Source: Pantoea cypripedii (GTDB lineage: Bacteria > Pseudomonadota > Gammaproteobacteria > Enterobacterales > Enterobacteriaceae). Taken from it: a stretch of DNA of 64,000 nucleotides. Shown here piece after piece: positions 43,299 to 51,909 of the stretch (position 1 is its first letter; the number at the start of each line of letters is the position of its first letter). The DNA lies in assembly GCF_011395035.1 (NCBI RefSeq), contig NZ_CP024768.1, positions 1,559,332-1,623,331 on the forward strand, given 5' to 3'. The translations under genes were made by a program, and so were the position numbers. The notes beneath the pieces were generated by a model. The model had not been told where the DNA came from. It made no database searches and worked only from the letters and a program-made list of their open reading frames with translations.

Positions 43299-44891
43299 CT
43301 ATCGTTTTGAAGAGGCAGGCAGGGGATGCAAGGTGCCCTGCTTACGGGGTAAGGGTGGCGCAGCGGGATGATGGCGATTGAGGTAGCCCACGTTGTTGTT
43401 GCCCCACAGATTCTCGTAAGGCATACCGGCGAGGGTTTCGACAATCTCGCGTGCCTCCGGGGTGATGCGTTCCGGCACCACGCGTCCGGCATCGCGCATC
43501 TTTAACGTCTCGGCACGCAATACCGTGTGGGTATGCAGATTGAGTTTAAAGCGCAGCGAAACCAGAAAGCCGCAGGTGAGCACGCAGACGGTGCCTATAG
43601 TCAGGATCGCCAGGATAGTGTGACCCACTGCCGGGACCTGGATTGTCTGGCCGGAGACAAAGCCCGCCAGCTGCAACACGATACCCACCAGCATCACGGC
43701 ACCCGCCTGTGACGCTTTACGCGTCAGGGTCATAATGCCGGCAAAAATACCTTCACGGCGCTGGCCCGTGATCACTTCATCCACATCAGCGATATAGGTG
43801 TAGGTGTTCCAGGGAACATAGTTGATGCCGCCGCGCCCCAGTCCGGCAAGACCCGAAATCAGCACCAGCAGCGTCATGCTGTTGTTCATGCCGGTGTACC
43901 ACAGCGCGGCATAGGAGAGGGCGCTAAGGCCGAACAGCACCACCACCAGACGGTAGGCCGGGGCCGGTCCCAGGCGGATGCATAACGGGATCATCCCCAT
44001 CACCGCAATAAATTGCAGCACTGCCATGGTGCCCATCAGGCTGGAGGCGATTTGCGCGCTCTGCATCAGCACAAACACCACGTACCAGGTAAATACCGCG
44101 TTAAACACGTCCTGCGCGATATAGCCGCCGAGGTACATTCCGAGATGCTGGCGAAAGATTCGAATGCGCAGCGTTGAGGCGAGTTCGATATACAGCCGCT
44201 TCAGGCTTTGCAGCAGCGTGAGCTGGGATTTCTGCTGTTCGGCACGCAGCGATTCTGCGGAAAAGTCTTCCGGGTGACGCTCCCAGGTGAAACGCCACAC
44301 CAGCGTCAGCACCAGCGCGCAAATCACGGAAAAGACCAGGCTGGCATAAAAGAATGACAGTGGATTCTCTTTGCCGAACCAGCCGATCAGGATGCCAGGC
44401 AGAAACGCCGCCAGAATGGCGGACAGCTGTGCCAGCGCGATGCGTGCGCCGGAGAAGCGGGTTTTCTGTTTAAAATCATCGGTCATCTCCGGCACCAGCG
44501 TTTCATAGGGCACCAGAATCATGGTGTAGACGATGTCAAACAGCAGGTAAGTCAGCAGATACCACCAGAAATGCATATCGGCTATCCACATCAGGCTATA
44601 GCTGAATACGCAGGGGATCCCCAGCAGGATAAAAAACTTGCGACGGCCAAAGCGCTTACCGAGCCATGTCGAACCAAAATTGTCGGTCAGGAAGCCCATT
44701 AACGGGCTGACCAGCGCGTCCAGCACGCGGGCAGCGGCAAAGATAAAGGTCGCCTCGATGGGCGTCAGCCCACAAAACGTGGTGTAGAAGTAAAGCAGCC
44801 ATGCGGCCGTTAACGCCGTGGTGCCAGCACCGAGAAAATCCCCGGAACCATAGGCCAGGTAGTGGCCCAGACCAATCTTACGTGAGCGCAT
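43299..44891 (-). CDS. rhiT: GPH-family sugar:cation symporter, RhiT-like rhamnogalacturonide transporter
   Basis: 530 residues from the ATG at 44891 (GGGAG 10 bases upstream); the frame is open to 45026 without a ribosome site. About 12 membrane segments of the MelB/GPH type (IGLGHYLAYGSGDFLGAG, PLMGFLTDNFGSTWLGKR, VPYETLVPEM). A ~75-residue hydrophilic C-terminal tail is longer than in MelB. Coupling to a GH105 hydrolase and an upstream KdgR-type operator point to uptake of rhamnogalacturonan oligomers, as for RhiT of Dickeya dadantii. A hexuronide or other pectin oligomer is the alternative substrate. Confidence 0.78.
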   Translation of the reverse strand: MRSRKIGLGHYLAYGSGDFLGAGTTALTAAWLLYFYTTFCGLTPIEATFIFAAARVLDALVSPLMGFLTDNFGSTWLGKRFGRRKFFILLGIPCVFSYSLMWIADMHFWWYLLTYLLFDIVYTMILVPYETLVPEMTDDFKQKTRFSGARIALAQLSAILAAFLPGILIGWFGKENPLSFFYASLVFSVICALVLTLVWRFTWERHPEDFSAESLRAEQQKSQLTLLQSLKRLYIELASTLRIRIFRQHLGMYLGGYIAQDVFNAVFTWYVVFVLMQSAQIASSLMGTMAVLQFIAVMGMIPLCIRLGPAPAYRLVVVLFGLSALSYAALWYTGMNNSMTLLVLISGLAGLGRGGINYVPWNTYTYIADVDEVITGQRREGIFAGIMTLTRKASQAGAVMLVGIVLQLAGFVSGQTIQVPAVGHTILAILTIGTVCVLTCGFLVSLRFKLNLHTHTVLRAETLKMRDAGRVVPERITPEAREIVETLAGMPYENLWGNNNVGYLNRHHPAAPPLPRKQGTLHPLPASSKR

Positions 44892-45058
44892 TGCAGGTAC
44901 TCCCTGAGACAAATGTGGTGTACATCCCTCATCACTCCGGACAACTGGCTCGGATTGGTTAGAAAATAGAGCGGGAAGACGGGCCAAACCTTCGTGATTT
45001 GGCAAGGTTGTCTGCACAAGTGGCAAAATCGCAAAGAAACAGCCGTGATAAATCTAAT

Positions 45059-45079
45059 TTATAAAACAGTGTTTCATTT
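45059..45079. promoter_or_regulatory. KdgR-type operator upstream of rhiTN
   Basis: TTATAAAACAGTGTTTCATTT fits the KdgR consensus AAATGAAACANTGTTTCATTT at 17 of 20 defined positions. It lies 168 bases upstream of the rhiT start in the rhiT-hinT gap. KdgR is the pectin-catabolism repressor of soft-rot and related bacteria. It could also affect hinT, 173 bases the other way, but the pectin genes are the natural target. Confidence 0.8.
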
Positions 45080-45251
45080 TTGTGGTGGGAACCATGTCAG
45101 AAATGCGAAGCAGGCCACATCATGGTAAGCAGAAAGGAAAAAGTGGTGTAAACGCAGCCATTTAATGTAAGAAAAGTGGTCCTGAGGTTGAAAGAAGCAG
45201 AATTCCTCCCGCATACTGCCTGACTGAACTCCAGGCTTAAGGAAATGCATC

Positions 45252-45602
45252 ATGGCTGAAGAAACCATTTTCAGTAAAATCATCCGTCGCGAAATTCCCG
45301 CCGACGTGGTTTATCAGGACGAACTGGTCACCGCCTTCCGCGATATCGCACCCAAAGCGCCCACGCATATTCTGATCATCCCTAACGTTTTGATTCCCAC
45401 CGCCAACGATGCGCAGGCTGCGCACGAGCAGGCGCTGGGTCGCATGATCACTGTCGCGGCCAAAATTGCCCGTGACGAGGGGATCGCCGAAGATGGCTAT
45501 CGCCTGATCATGAATTGCAACCGCCACGGCGGCCAGGAGGTTTACCACATCCATATGCATCTGCTGGGCGGCAAACCGCTTGGACCGATGCTGGCTGGCT
45601 AA
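45252..45602 (+). CDS. hinT: Purine nucleoside phosphoramidase HinT
   Basis: 116 residues, HIT family, histidine triad H99-I-H101-M-H103 (YHIHMHLLGG). Hydrolyses adenosine phosphoramidates and lysyl-AMP type adducts. AAGGAAATGC precedes the start. First of hinT-ycfL-lpoB-thiK-nagZ-ycfP, same order as E. coli. Confidence 0.97.
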   Translation: MAEETIFSKIIRREIPADVVYQDELVTAFRDIAPKAPTHILIIPNVLIPTANDAQAAHEQALGRMITVAAKIARDEGIAEDGYRLIMNCNRHGGQEVYHIHMHLLGGKPLGPMLAG

Positions 45603-45621
45603 CCCTCAGGCGGACCTTGCT

Positions 45622-45987
45622 ATGCGTCAATGGCTGAGCGGCCTGTTATTGCTGACCCTTGCGGGATGCAGCAGTGACAAGCCGATGATCAATACTTCGC
45701 AGTCGCTGGTGATGGAAGCCTCGGTGCTGTCAGCGGGCATCATTACCGATGAGCCAACCCTGGCTTCGCGTGATGGGCAGCTGCGGGCGTCGAGCGTACT
45801 CTATAACCAACGCGAAACGCCGGTGACTGTGCACTATCGTTATTACTGGTATGACGACAAGGGGCTGGAAATCACCCCACGCGAACCGGCACAAACGCTG
45901 ACCGTACCCGCGCATGGCAGCATTGAAGCGGCTTCGCAAATCGGTAATCCGACCGCCAGCAAGGTGCGTCTCTATCTTTATCTCTGA
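45622..45987 (+). CDS. ycfL: YcfL family lipoprotein
   Basis: 121 residues from the ATG at 45622; the frame opens earlier inside hinT, but a type II signal peptide (LLLLTLAGC, lipidated C16) starts here. DUF1425 domain follows. Function unknown; adjacent to lpoB in enterics. Serine after the cysteine (CSS) predicts the outer membrane. Confidence 0.93.
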   Translation: MRQWLSGLLLLTLAGCSSDKPMINTSQSLVMEASVLSAGIITDEPTLASRDGQLRASSVLYNQRETPVTVHYRYYWYDDKGLEITPREPAQTLTVPAHGSIEAASQIGNPTASKVRLYLYL

Positions 45988-45997
45988 GGAGTAATCC

Positions 45998-46594
45998 GTG
46001 ATTCGCAGTTTACAACGTTCCGGCGCGCTGCTATTTGCGCTGATGCTAACCGGCTGTGTGATAAAACAGCAAGCTCCGGCCCCGGTGGAGCCAACGCCGC
46101 CGACCACGCCAACACAACCTGTTCCGCCGCCAACTCCGCCGCAACAGCCACCGGAAACCGTGCCACAGCCGCCGAAGCTGAAAACCATCAACTGGAATGC
46201 CAGTGTGCAGCCGCTGGTTGCCAATATGGTGCAATCGGCTGGCGTGACCCCGGGTAGCGTGCTGCTGGTGGATCGGATTAAAAACAACACCAATGGTTCG
46301 CTGCAATCGGACAACGCTACCGCAGCGATCCAGCATGCTCTGGCTAACAACGGTAAGTTCACGCTGGTGACGCCGCAACAACTGACGCAGGCGAAACAGG
46401 CGCTGGGTTTGTCTGATGACGATAGCCTGAACTCACGTAGCAAGGCGATTGGCCTGGCGCGCAATGTTAACGCGCAATACGTGCTGTACAGCACCGCGCA
46501 GGGCGATGTGAAAGCACCGACCATACAGATGTTGTTAATGCTGGTGCAGACCGGTGAAATTATCTGGTCGGGTAACGGTGTCGCACAACCCTGA
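45998..46594 (+). CDS. lpoB: Penicillin-binding protein activator LpoB
   Basis: 198 residues, GTG start after GAGGA. Lipobox LTGC (C20), then a Pro/Gln/Thr-rich disordered linker (about 26-60) that spans the periplasm, then the globular domain (about 65-198) that activates PBP1b from the outer membrane. Linker and fold match E. coli LpoB. Its end overlaps thiK by 17 bases. Confidence 0.95.
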   Translation: MIRSLQRSGALLFALMLTGCVIKQQAPAPVEPTPPTTPTQPVPPPTPPQQPPETVPQPPKLKTINWNASVQPLVANMVQSAGVTPGSVLLVDRIKNNTNGSLQSDNATAAIQHALANNGKFTLVTPQQLTQAKQALGLSDDDSLNSRSKAIGLARNVNAQYVLYSTAQGDVKAPTIQMLLMLVQTGEIIWSGNGVAQP

Positions 46595-47396
46595 TCCGCA
46601 GCTGCAATATTTGATTCAGCAACAATGGCCGACGGCGCAAGCTGCCGGTCATTTTTTCACGTTGCCAGGGCTGAGTGGGCAGAGCGTGTGCATCACCAGC
46701 GATCAGGGAACGTTACTGGCGCGACGTGCGCCACAGGCAGTGATTCCGTTTGTTAATCGTCTGCGTGAGTACCGTCTGCTGCATAAGTTACGGGCTTCAC
46801 AACTGGCTCCGCGCCCCTTCGGCTGGCGCGATCCCTGGCTGTTGCTGGAGTGGCTGCCGGGTGAGATGCTGCCGGTAGCCGCTTTCAGCCAGCAGCGTGC
46901 GGCGGTGGTGGCATTGCTGCAACGTCTGCACCAGCAACCGCTGACGGGCTACCGCCTGTCCCTCACGCCGCTGCTGCAACGTTACTGGCAGCTGTGCCAG
47001 CACAAACACTGGCGCTGGCAGCGTCGTTTGCAACGCCTGATGGCGGTGGGAGAACCGCATCCGTTACGCCTTGCGCCGGTTCATATGGATGTTCATGCGG
47101 GCAATCTGATTGTCACCCCTGACGGGCTGCGTCTGATCGACTGGGAATATGCGGCGGATGGTGATGTGGCGTTGGAACTGGCGGCGATTTGCGCGGTCGA
47201 TCCTCATCAGCAAACGGAATGGGTCACCGCCTACGCGCAGACCATGCAGCTGGCACTGACCCCGTTGCAGCAGCAAATTCGCCGCTGGCAACCGTGGCTG
47301 CACCTGCTGATGGCCAGCTGGTATCAGCTGCGTGCCGAGCAGACCCAGGACGAAACCCTACAACAACTGGCTCGCGCCAGCTGGCAGGACCTTTAA
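46578..47396 (+). CDS. thiK: Thiamine kinase ThiK
   Basis: 272 residues from the GTG at 46578 (SHNPDPQLQ...), near the E. coli length (274); another GTG at 46554 is possible. Aminoglycoside-kinase-like fold with catalytic loop HMDVHAGNL and metal-binding LIDWEYA. Phosphorylates thiamine for salvage. Overlaps lpoB, so it is coupled to it. Confidence 0.9.
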   Translation: MSHNPDPQLQYLIQQQWPTAQAAGHFFTLPGLSGQSVCITSDQGTLLARRAPQAVIPFVNRLREYRLLHKLRASQLAPRPFGWRDPWLLLEWLPGEMLPVAAFSQQRAAVVALLQRLHQQPLTGYRLSLTPLLQRYWQLCQHKHWRWQRRLQRLMAVGEPHPLRLAPVHMDVHAGNLIVTPDGLRLIDWEYAADGDVALELAAICAVDPHQQTEWVTAYAQTMQLALTPLQQQIRRWQPWLHLLMASWYQLRAEQTQDETLQQLARASWQDL

Positions 47397-47432
47397 TATC
47401 GCGCGCTTTATTCGCGCTACAGGATTGATGTT

Positions 47433-48476
47433 ATGACGATGAACACACCCGGACCGCTGATGCTTGACGTTGAGAGCTATGAACTTGACGCAGAAGAACG
47501 GGAGATTCTGCAACATCCGCTGGTTGGCGGCCTGATTCTGTTTGCCCGTAACTATCATGACCCGGCGCAGCTGGCTGAGCTGGTGCGCCAGATTCGTGCG
47601 GCATCCCATACCCGGCTGGTGGTGGCGGTGGATCAGGAAGGGGGGCGTGTGCAGCGTTTTCGCGATGGCTTCACCACCTTACCGGCGATGCAATCTTTCG
47701 CGGCGTTACACGATTTGCCCACCGCCGGAGAACTGGCGCAGCAGGCAGGCTGGCAAATGGCGGCCGAGATGATCGCGATGGATATCGACATCAGTTTCGC
47801 ACCGGTGCTGGACATTGGTCATATCAGCGCGGCAATCGGCGATCGCGCTTTCCATAGCGATCCGGCGATTGCGTTGCAGGTCGCGCGTCGTTTTATTGCC
47901 GGCATGCACGAAGCGGGCATGAAAACCACCGGGAAGCATTTTCCCGGCCATGGCGCGGTAAGTGCGGATTCGCATAAAGAGACACCGCGCGATCCGCGCG
48001 ATGTTGCGACCCTGCGCCAGCATGATATGGCGATCTTCCAGCAGTTGATTGACGAGCGCGCGCTGGATGCGGTGATGCCTGCCCACGTTATCTATACTGA
48101 GGTGGACCCACTGCCTGCCAGCGGTTCTCCTTACTGGCTGAAAACCGTATTACGTGAAGAATTTGGTTTTGACGGGGTGATATTCTCCGACGATCTGTCG
48201 ATGGAAGGGGCCGCGGTGATGGGCAGCTATGCCGATCGCGCCCGGCAGTCGCTCAACGCCGGATGCGATATGATTCTGGTGTGTAATCACCGCCAGGGTG
48301 CCATCAGTGTGCTGGATAATTTGACCCTGATCGGGGCGACGCGGGTGGCACAGTTATACCATCAGGGACGATTCACGCGTCAAAGCCTGCAGGAAAGTAC
48401 ACGCTGGCAGCAGAATCAGCGCCAGCTGAGCGAGTTGCAAAGCCGCTGGCTGGCACATAAAGCGTCGGGCAGGTAA
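47433..48476 (+). CDS. nagZ: beta-N-acetylhexosaminidase NagZ
   Basis: 347 residues, GH3. VDQEGGRVQR (67-76), KHFPGHG (168-174) and nucleophile region FSDDLSMEGA (251-260) are all present. Removes N-acetylglucosamine from muropeptides in the cytoplasm (cell-wall recycling; feeds AmpC induction where present). Confidence 0.97.
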   Translation: MTMNTPGPLMLDVESYELDAEEREILQHPLVGGLILFARNYHDPAQLAELVRQIRAASHTRLVVAVDQEGGRVQRFRDGFTTLPAMQSFAALHDLPTAGELAQQAGWQMAAEMIAMDIDISFAPVLDIGHISAAIGDRAFHSDPAIALQVARRFIAGMHEAGMKTTGKHFPGHGAVSADSHKETPRDPRDVATLRQHDMAIFQQLIDERALDAVMPAHVIYTEVDPLPASGSPYWLKTVLREEFGFDGVIFSDDLSMEGAAVMGSYADRARQSLNAGCDMILVCNHRQGAISVLDNLTLIGATRVAQLYHQGRFTRQSLQESTRWQQNQRQLSELQSRWLAHKASGR

Positions 48477-48514
48477 CGGAACTGCCCGGAACGTTCACCA
48501 CGCTGAGGATAATC

Positions 48515-49057
48515 ATGATCATCTATTTGCACGGTTTCGATTCAAGCAGTCCGGGCAACCATGAAAAGGTGCTGCAACTGCAGTTTATAGACCCGGACGT
48601 CAGGCTGATCAGTTACAGCACGCTGCACCCGAAGCATGACATGCAGTTTCTGCTGAAGGAGTCCGACAAATTGTTGCAGCAGGCTGCCGATGCGCGGCCG
48701 CTGATTTGTGGTGTCGGACTGGGCGGCTACTGGGCCGAGCGTATCGGTTTTCTCTGTGGTATCCGCCAGGTGATCCTCAATCCTAACCTGTTCCCCGAAG
48801 AGAACATGGAGGGCAAAATAGATCGCCCGGAAGAGTATGTCGATATCGCCACCAAATGCATCAGTAACTTTCGCGAAAAGAACCGGGACCATTGCCTGGC
48901 GATTCTGTCGCGTCATGATGAAGCGCTGGATAATCAGCGCAGTGCGGCGACGTTACACCATTTCTATGAGATCGTCTGGGATGAAGAGGCCAGCCATAAA
49001 TTCAGGAATATCGCACCGCATCTTCAGCGGATAAAAGCCTTCAAAACATTGGGTTAA
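48515..49057 (+). CDS. ycfP: YqiA/YcfP-family alpha/beta hydrolase YcfP
   Basis: 180 residues, same as E. coli. Opens IIYLHGFDSSSPGNHEK; the nucleophile position reads GVGLGGYWAERIG, with glycine where a serine would be expected (GxSxGG), as in E. coli YcfP to my recollection, so catalysis is doubtful. Function unknown. GAGGATAATC before the ATG. Confidence 0.92.
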   Translation: MIIYLHGFDSSSPGNHEKVLQLQFIDPDVRLISYSTLHPKHDMQFLLKESDKLLQQAADARPLICGVGLGGYWAERIGFLCGIRQVILNPNLFPEENMEGKIDRPEEYVDIATKCISNFREKNRDHCLAILSRHDEALDNQRSAATLHHFYEIVWDEEASHKFRNIAPHLQRIKAFKTLG

Positions 49058-49121
49058 TCCTGCCTGCGCCGCACTCTGCGGCGCAATGTTTGTGTAACAT
49101 TCTGATAGTGCCGCTGAAAGA

Positions 49122-49135
49122 TTGATGTACATCAA
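49122..49135. promoter_or_regulatory. FNR site upstream of ndh
   Basis: TTGATGTACATCAA is a perfect FNR box (TTGAT-N4-ATCAA), 135 bases before the ndh start. FNR represses ndh without oxygen in E. coli from a site of the same form. Confidence 0.88.
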
Positions 49136-49269
49136 TTTTGTTGTGATATCCCGATCCTACCATGATATTCTGCCCTCAGCTCGCGATTTAACTTCGCCAA
49201 CCCTATGTTTATTAAGGTTTTTAGTAACCATTAATTAACTTTTGGTTTACAACTTTGAGGGGGTCTTTG

Positions 49270-50574
49270 TTGACTACATCTATGAAAAAAATCGTTATTG
49301 TCGGCGGTGGTGCCGGCGGCTTAGAGCTGGCCACCCAGCTCGGACATAAGCTGGGCCGGAAAAAGAAAGCCGAGATCATTTTGGTTGATCGTAACCACAG
49401 CCATTTGTGGAAACCGTTGCTGCATGAAGTGGCCACCGGTTCGATGGATGAAGGGATTGATGCGCTCAGCTATCTGGCGCATGCACGTAACCACGGTTTC
49501 CAGTTCCAGCTGGGTTCACTGACCCAAATTGACCGCGATAACAAAACCATCGGGCTGGCCGAGATCCTCGACCCCGAAGGTGAAGTATTAGTCCCGCAGC
49601 GCGAGCTGGCGTATGACACGCTGGTGATGGCGCTGGGCAGCACCTCGAATGATTTCGGCACGCCGGGCGTGAAAGATCACTGTATCTTCCTCGATAACCC
49701 GCACCAGGCGCGTCGTTTCCACAATGAAATGCTCAACCTGTTCCTGAAATTCTCCGCCAGCGAAGGCCGTCTGGATAAAGTGAACATCGCGATTGTGGGT
49801 GGTGGTGCGACCGGCGTTGAACTGTCGGCGGAGCTGCACAACGCGGTGAAACAGCTGCACAGCTACGGTTATAAGGGGCTGGATAACTCGGCGCTGAACG
49901 TGACGCTGGTGGAAGCGGGCGAGCGTATTTTGCCTGCGCTGCCGCCGCGTATCTCGGCAGCCGCGCATCATGAACTGACCAAACTTGGCGTGCGCGTGTT
50001 GACCCAGACCATGGTGACCAGCGCTGATGCCAATGGCCTGAATACCAAAGGCGGGGAGTTTATCGCCGCCGATTTGATGGTGTGGGCAGCCGGTATCAAA
50101 GCGCCAGATTTTATGAAAGAGATTGGCGGGCTGGAAACCAACCGTATCAATCAGCTGGTGGTGAAGGATACGCTGCAAACCTCGCGTGATGAGAATATTT
50201 ACGCCATCGGTGACTGCGCTTCCTGCGCACTGCCGTCCGGCGGCTTTGTGCCACCGCGCGCACAGTCAGCGCATCAGATGGCGTCGCTGGCGCTGGAAAA
50301 TATCCTTGCGCAAATGAAAGGCAAGCCACTGAAGGCCTATGTTTATAAAGATCATGGTTCACTGGTGTCGCTGTCGCGCTTCAGCACCGTCGGCAGCCTG
50401 ATGGGTAACCTGATGCGTGGATCGATGATGGTGGAAGGGCGTATTGCCCGTTTCGTCTACATTTCCCTGTATCGTATGCACCAGATTGCGCTCCACGGTT
50501 ATTTCAAAACCGGTCTGATGATGCTGGTCGGTAGCCTCAACCGCGTACTCCGTCCGCGTCTCAAGCTGCACTGA
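49270..50574 (+). CDS. ndh: NADH:quinone oxidoreductase II
   Basis: 434 residues, TTG start at 49270 (GAGGGGG 7 bases before; E. coli ndh also begins with TTG). FAD site GGGAGGLE (11-18), NADH site VGGGATGVE (about 175). Non-proton-pumping dehydrogenase attached to the inner membrane by C-terminal amphipathic helices (about 390-434). Controlled by FNR. Confidence 0.97.
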   Translation: MTTSMKKIVIVGGGAGGLELATQLGHKLGRKKKAEIILVDRNHSHLWKPLLHEVATGSMDEGIDALSYLAHARNHGFQFQLGSLTQIDRDNKTIGLAEILDPEGEVLVPQRELAYDTLVMALGSTSNDFGTPGVKDHCIFLDNPHQARRFHNEMLNLFLKFSASEGRLDKVNIAIVGGGATGVELSAELHNAVKQLHSYGYKGLDNSALNVTLVEAGERILPALPPRISAAAHHELTKLGVRVLTQTMVTSADANGLNTKGGEFIAADLMVWAAGIKAPDFMKEIGGLETNRINQLVVKDTLQTSRDENIYAIGDCASCALPSGGFVPPRAQSAHQMASLALENILAQMKGKPLKAYVYKDHGSLVSLSRFSTVGSLMGNLMRGSMMVEGRIARFVYISLYRMHQIALHGYFKTGLMMLVGSLNRVLRPRLKLH

Positions 50575-50869
50575 TGGATTTCGGGCGGCGTTTGCCGCCC
50601 AACCCGGTTCTGCCCGCTTTAATCCATTGAAAAGCGTAAGCTTACCTGATGGAAGAGGGCGGTCCTCGCTGCTCTCAGAACTCTCCGAAAAGCTGGCCCT
50701 GGTGGCTTTGCGCTGCGTTTCCTCCATTAATCTGATGTTGCAAAATCGGGCCATCTGTAAAACTTATCTCAACAGACACGGCGCGTCGCGCACGCCGGTT
50801 ATGTCCCAGCTGCACAGGATGCTGTCAGCGGCAGGATTGCGCGGTAACAACTTTCAGGAGGACATTCCT

Positions 50870-51412
50870 GTGAACAAATCAATGTTAGCGGGTATCGGTA
50901 TCGGCGTAGCGGCGGCCTTAGGGGTTGCAGCTGTCGCCAGCATGGATGTCTTTGACCGTGGCCCGCAATATGCTCAGGTGCTCTCAGCGACGCCAATCAA
51001 AGAGAGTATCAAGCAGCCGCGACAGGAATGTCGCAACGTGACCCTCACCCATCGTCGTCCGGTACAGGACGAGAACCGTCTGACCGGTTCGGTGCTGGGC
51101 GCGGTAGCGGGTGGTGTGCTGGGTCACCAGTTTGGTGGCGGACGTGGCCGCAGTGTGGCGACGGTAGCTGGCGCGCTGGCAGGCGGTTACGCCGGTAACC
51201 AGGTGCAGGCAGGTATGCAGGATCGCGATACCTACACCACCACGGAACAACGTTGTAAAACGGTGTACGACAAACAGGACAAAATGCTGGGTTATGATGT
51301 GACCTATAAAATAGGCGACCAGCAGGGCAAAATCCGCATGGAAAAAGACCCTGGCACCCGCATTCCGCTCGACCGTAATGGTCAGCTAATCCTGAATTCG
51401 AATCAGGCCTGA
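50870..51412 (+). CDS. ycfJ: Glycine-zipper protein YcfJ
   Basis: 180 residues, GTG start with CAGGAG 9 bases before. N-terminal membrane/signal helix (SMLAGIGIGVAAALGVAA), then a 2TM glycine-zipper (about 80-118: GSVLGAVAGGVLGHQ, GALAGGYAGNQ) of the SlyB/Rick17kDa type, two cysteines (53? and 131 region) and a basic C-terminal domain. Function unknown; linked to biofilm and stress in E. coli. The 295-base gap before it holds a GGGCGGC/GCCGCCC stem (50583-50600) and no gene that I can support. Confidence 0.92.
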   Translation: MNKSMLAGIGIGVAAALGVAAVASMDVFDRGPQYAQVLSATPIKESIKQPRQECRNVTLTHRRPVQDENRLTGSVLGAVAGGVLGHQFGGGRGRSVATVAGALAGGYAGNQVQAGMQDRDTYTTTEQRCKTVYDKQDKMLGYDVTYKIGDQQGKIRMEKDPGTRIPLDRNGQLILNSNQA

Positions 51413-51437
51413 TTGGGCAAAGACATATCACAGCGTA

Positions 51438-51463
51438 AAGGCAGCCTTTAAGGCTGCCTTTTT
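51438..51463 (+). terminator. ycfJ terminator
   Basis: AAAGGCAGCC-TTTA-AGGCTGCCTTTTT: an 8-bp stem with a T-run, 25 bases past ycfJ. It faces the microcin-like peptide gene. Confidence 0.9.
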
Positions 51464-51693
51464 CAATATTACCTTCCGTACTGATGATGTAATTTAATAA
51501 AAATTATTGACGCTTTTCGTAAAAGGGTAACCAAAAAATCCCTGACTTTATTTTGTTATATTGTTTATTGTTGGGAGGGAAAGAGATGACGCATCATTGG
51601 TGGGATATCATATTTTCATGACGCTTATTAAAAGGATTTTTATATTTATGCCTCATCCCTGAGGCTTCGACAGATAATTGATTTTATGATAAA

Positions 51694-51909
51694 TCAGATA
51701 CCTGAATTATTGGTTAACCCGCCTATTGCGGAACCAAGACCGGTAACCAAACCGCCAACGGTAGTCAGGGCAGAGCTAAGAAGGCCAGTAATAGTCGAGG
51801 TGAGGCCACCTACAGTGCCAGTGACATTAGCGAGGCCGGGAATAGAAAGTGCTCCGCCACTTACTTGTGAAATTTCCTGTTCAGATAGCTCACGCATTGA
51901 TTCGTTCAT
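51694..51909 (-). CDS. Double-glycine leader peptide, candidate glycine-zipper microcin
   Basis: 71 residues; GGAG lies 7 bases before the ATG. Residues 1-19 (MNESMRELSEQEISQVSGG) are a class II microcin/colicin V-type leader; MRxL...EIxxVSGG is the classic form and G18-G19 is the cut site for a C39 peptidase. The predicted core (20-71) has 52 residues with 15 glycines, many Leu/Val/Ile/Ser/Thr/Ala, and no charged, aromatic, cysteine or methionine residue. It has an 11-residue repeat: V29-T-G, I40-T-G, V51-G-G, I62-G-G. This suggests a Gly-zipper amphipathic or transmembrane assembly. The cvaA/cvaB-like exporter genes lie just upstream on the same strand. No homologue is recognised by me; antibacterial action is inference. 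A weak stem (51650-51665) follows the stop. Confidence 0.85.
   Translation of the reverse strand: MNESMRELSEQEISQVSGGALSIPGLANVTGTVGGLTSTITGLLSSALTTVGGLVTGLGSAIGGLTNNSGI

Noticed and set aside
45074..45283. Minus-strand frame of 69 codons between rhiT and hinT
   Set aside because: Overlaps the hinT start and ribosome site and has no start signal of its own.
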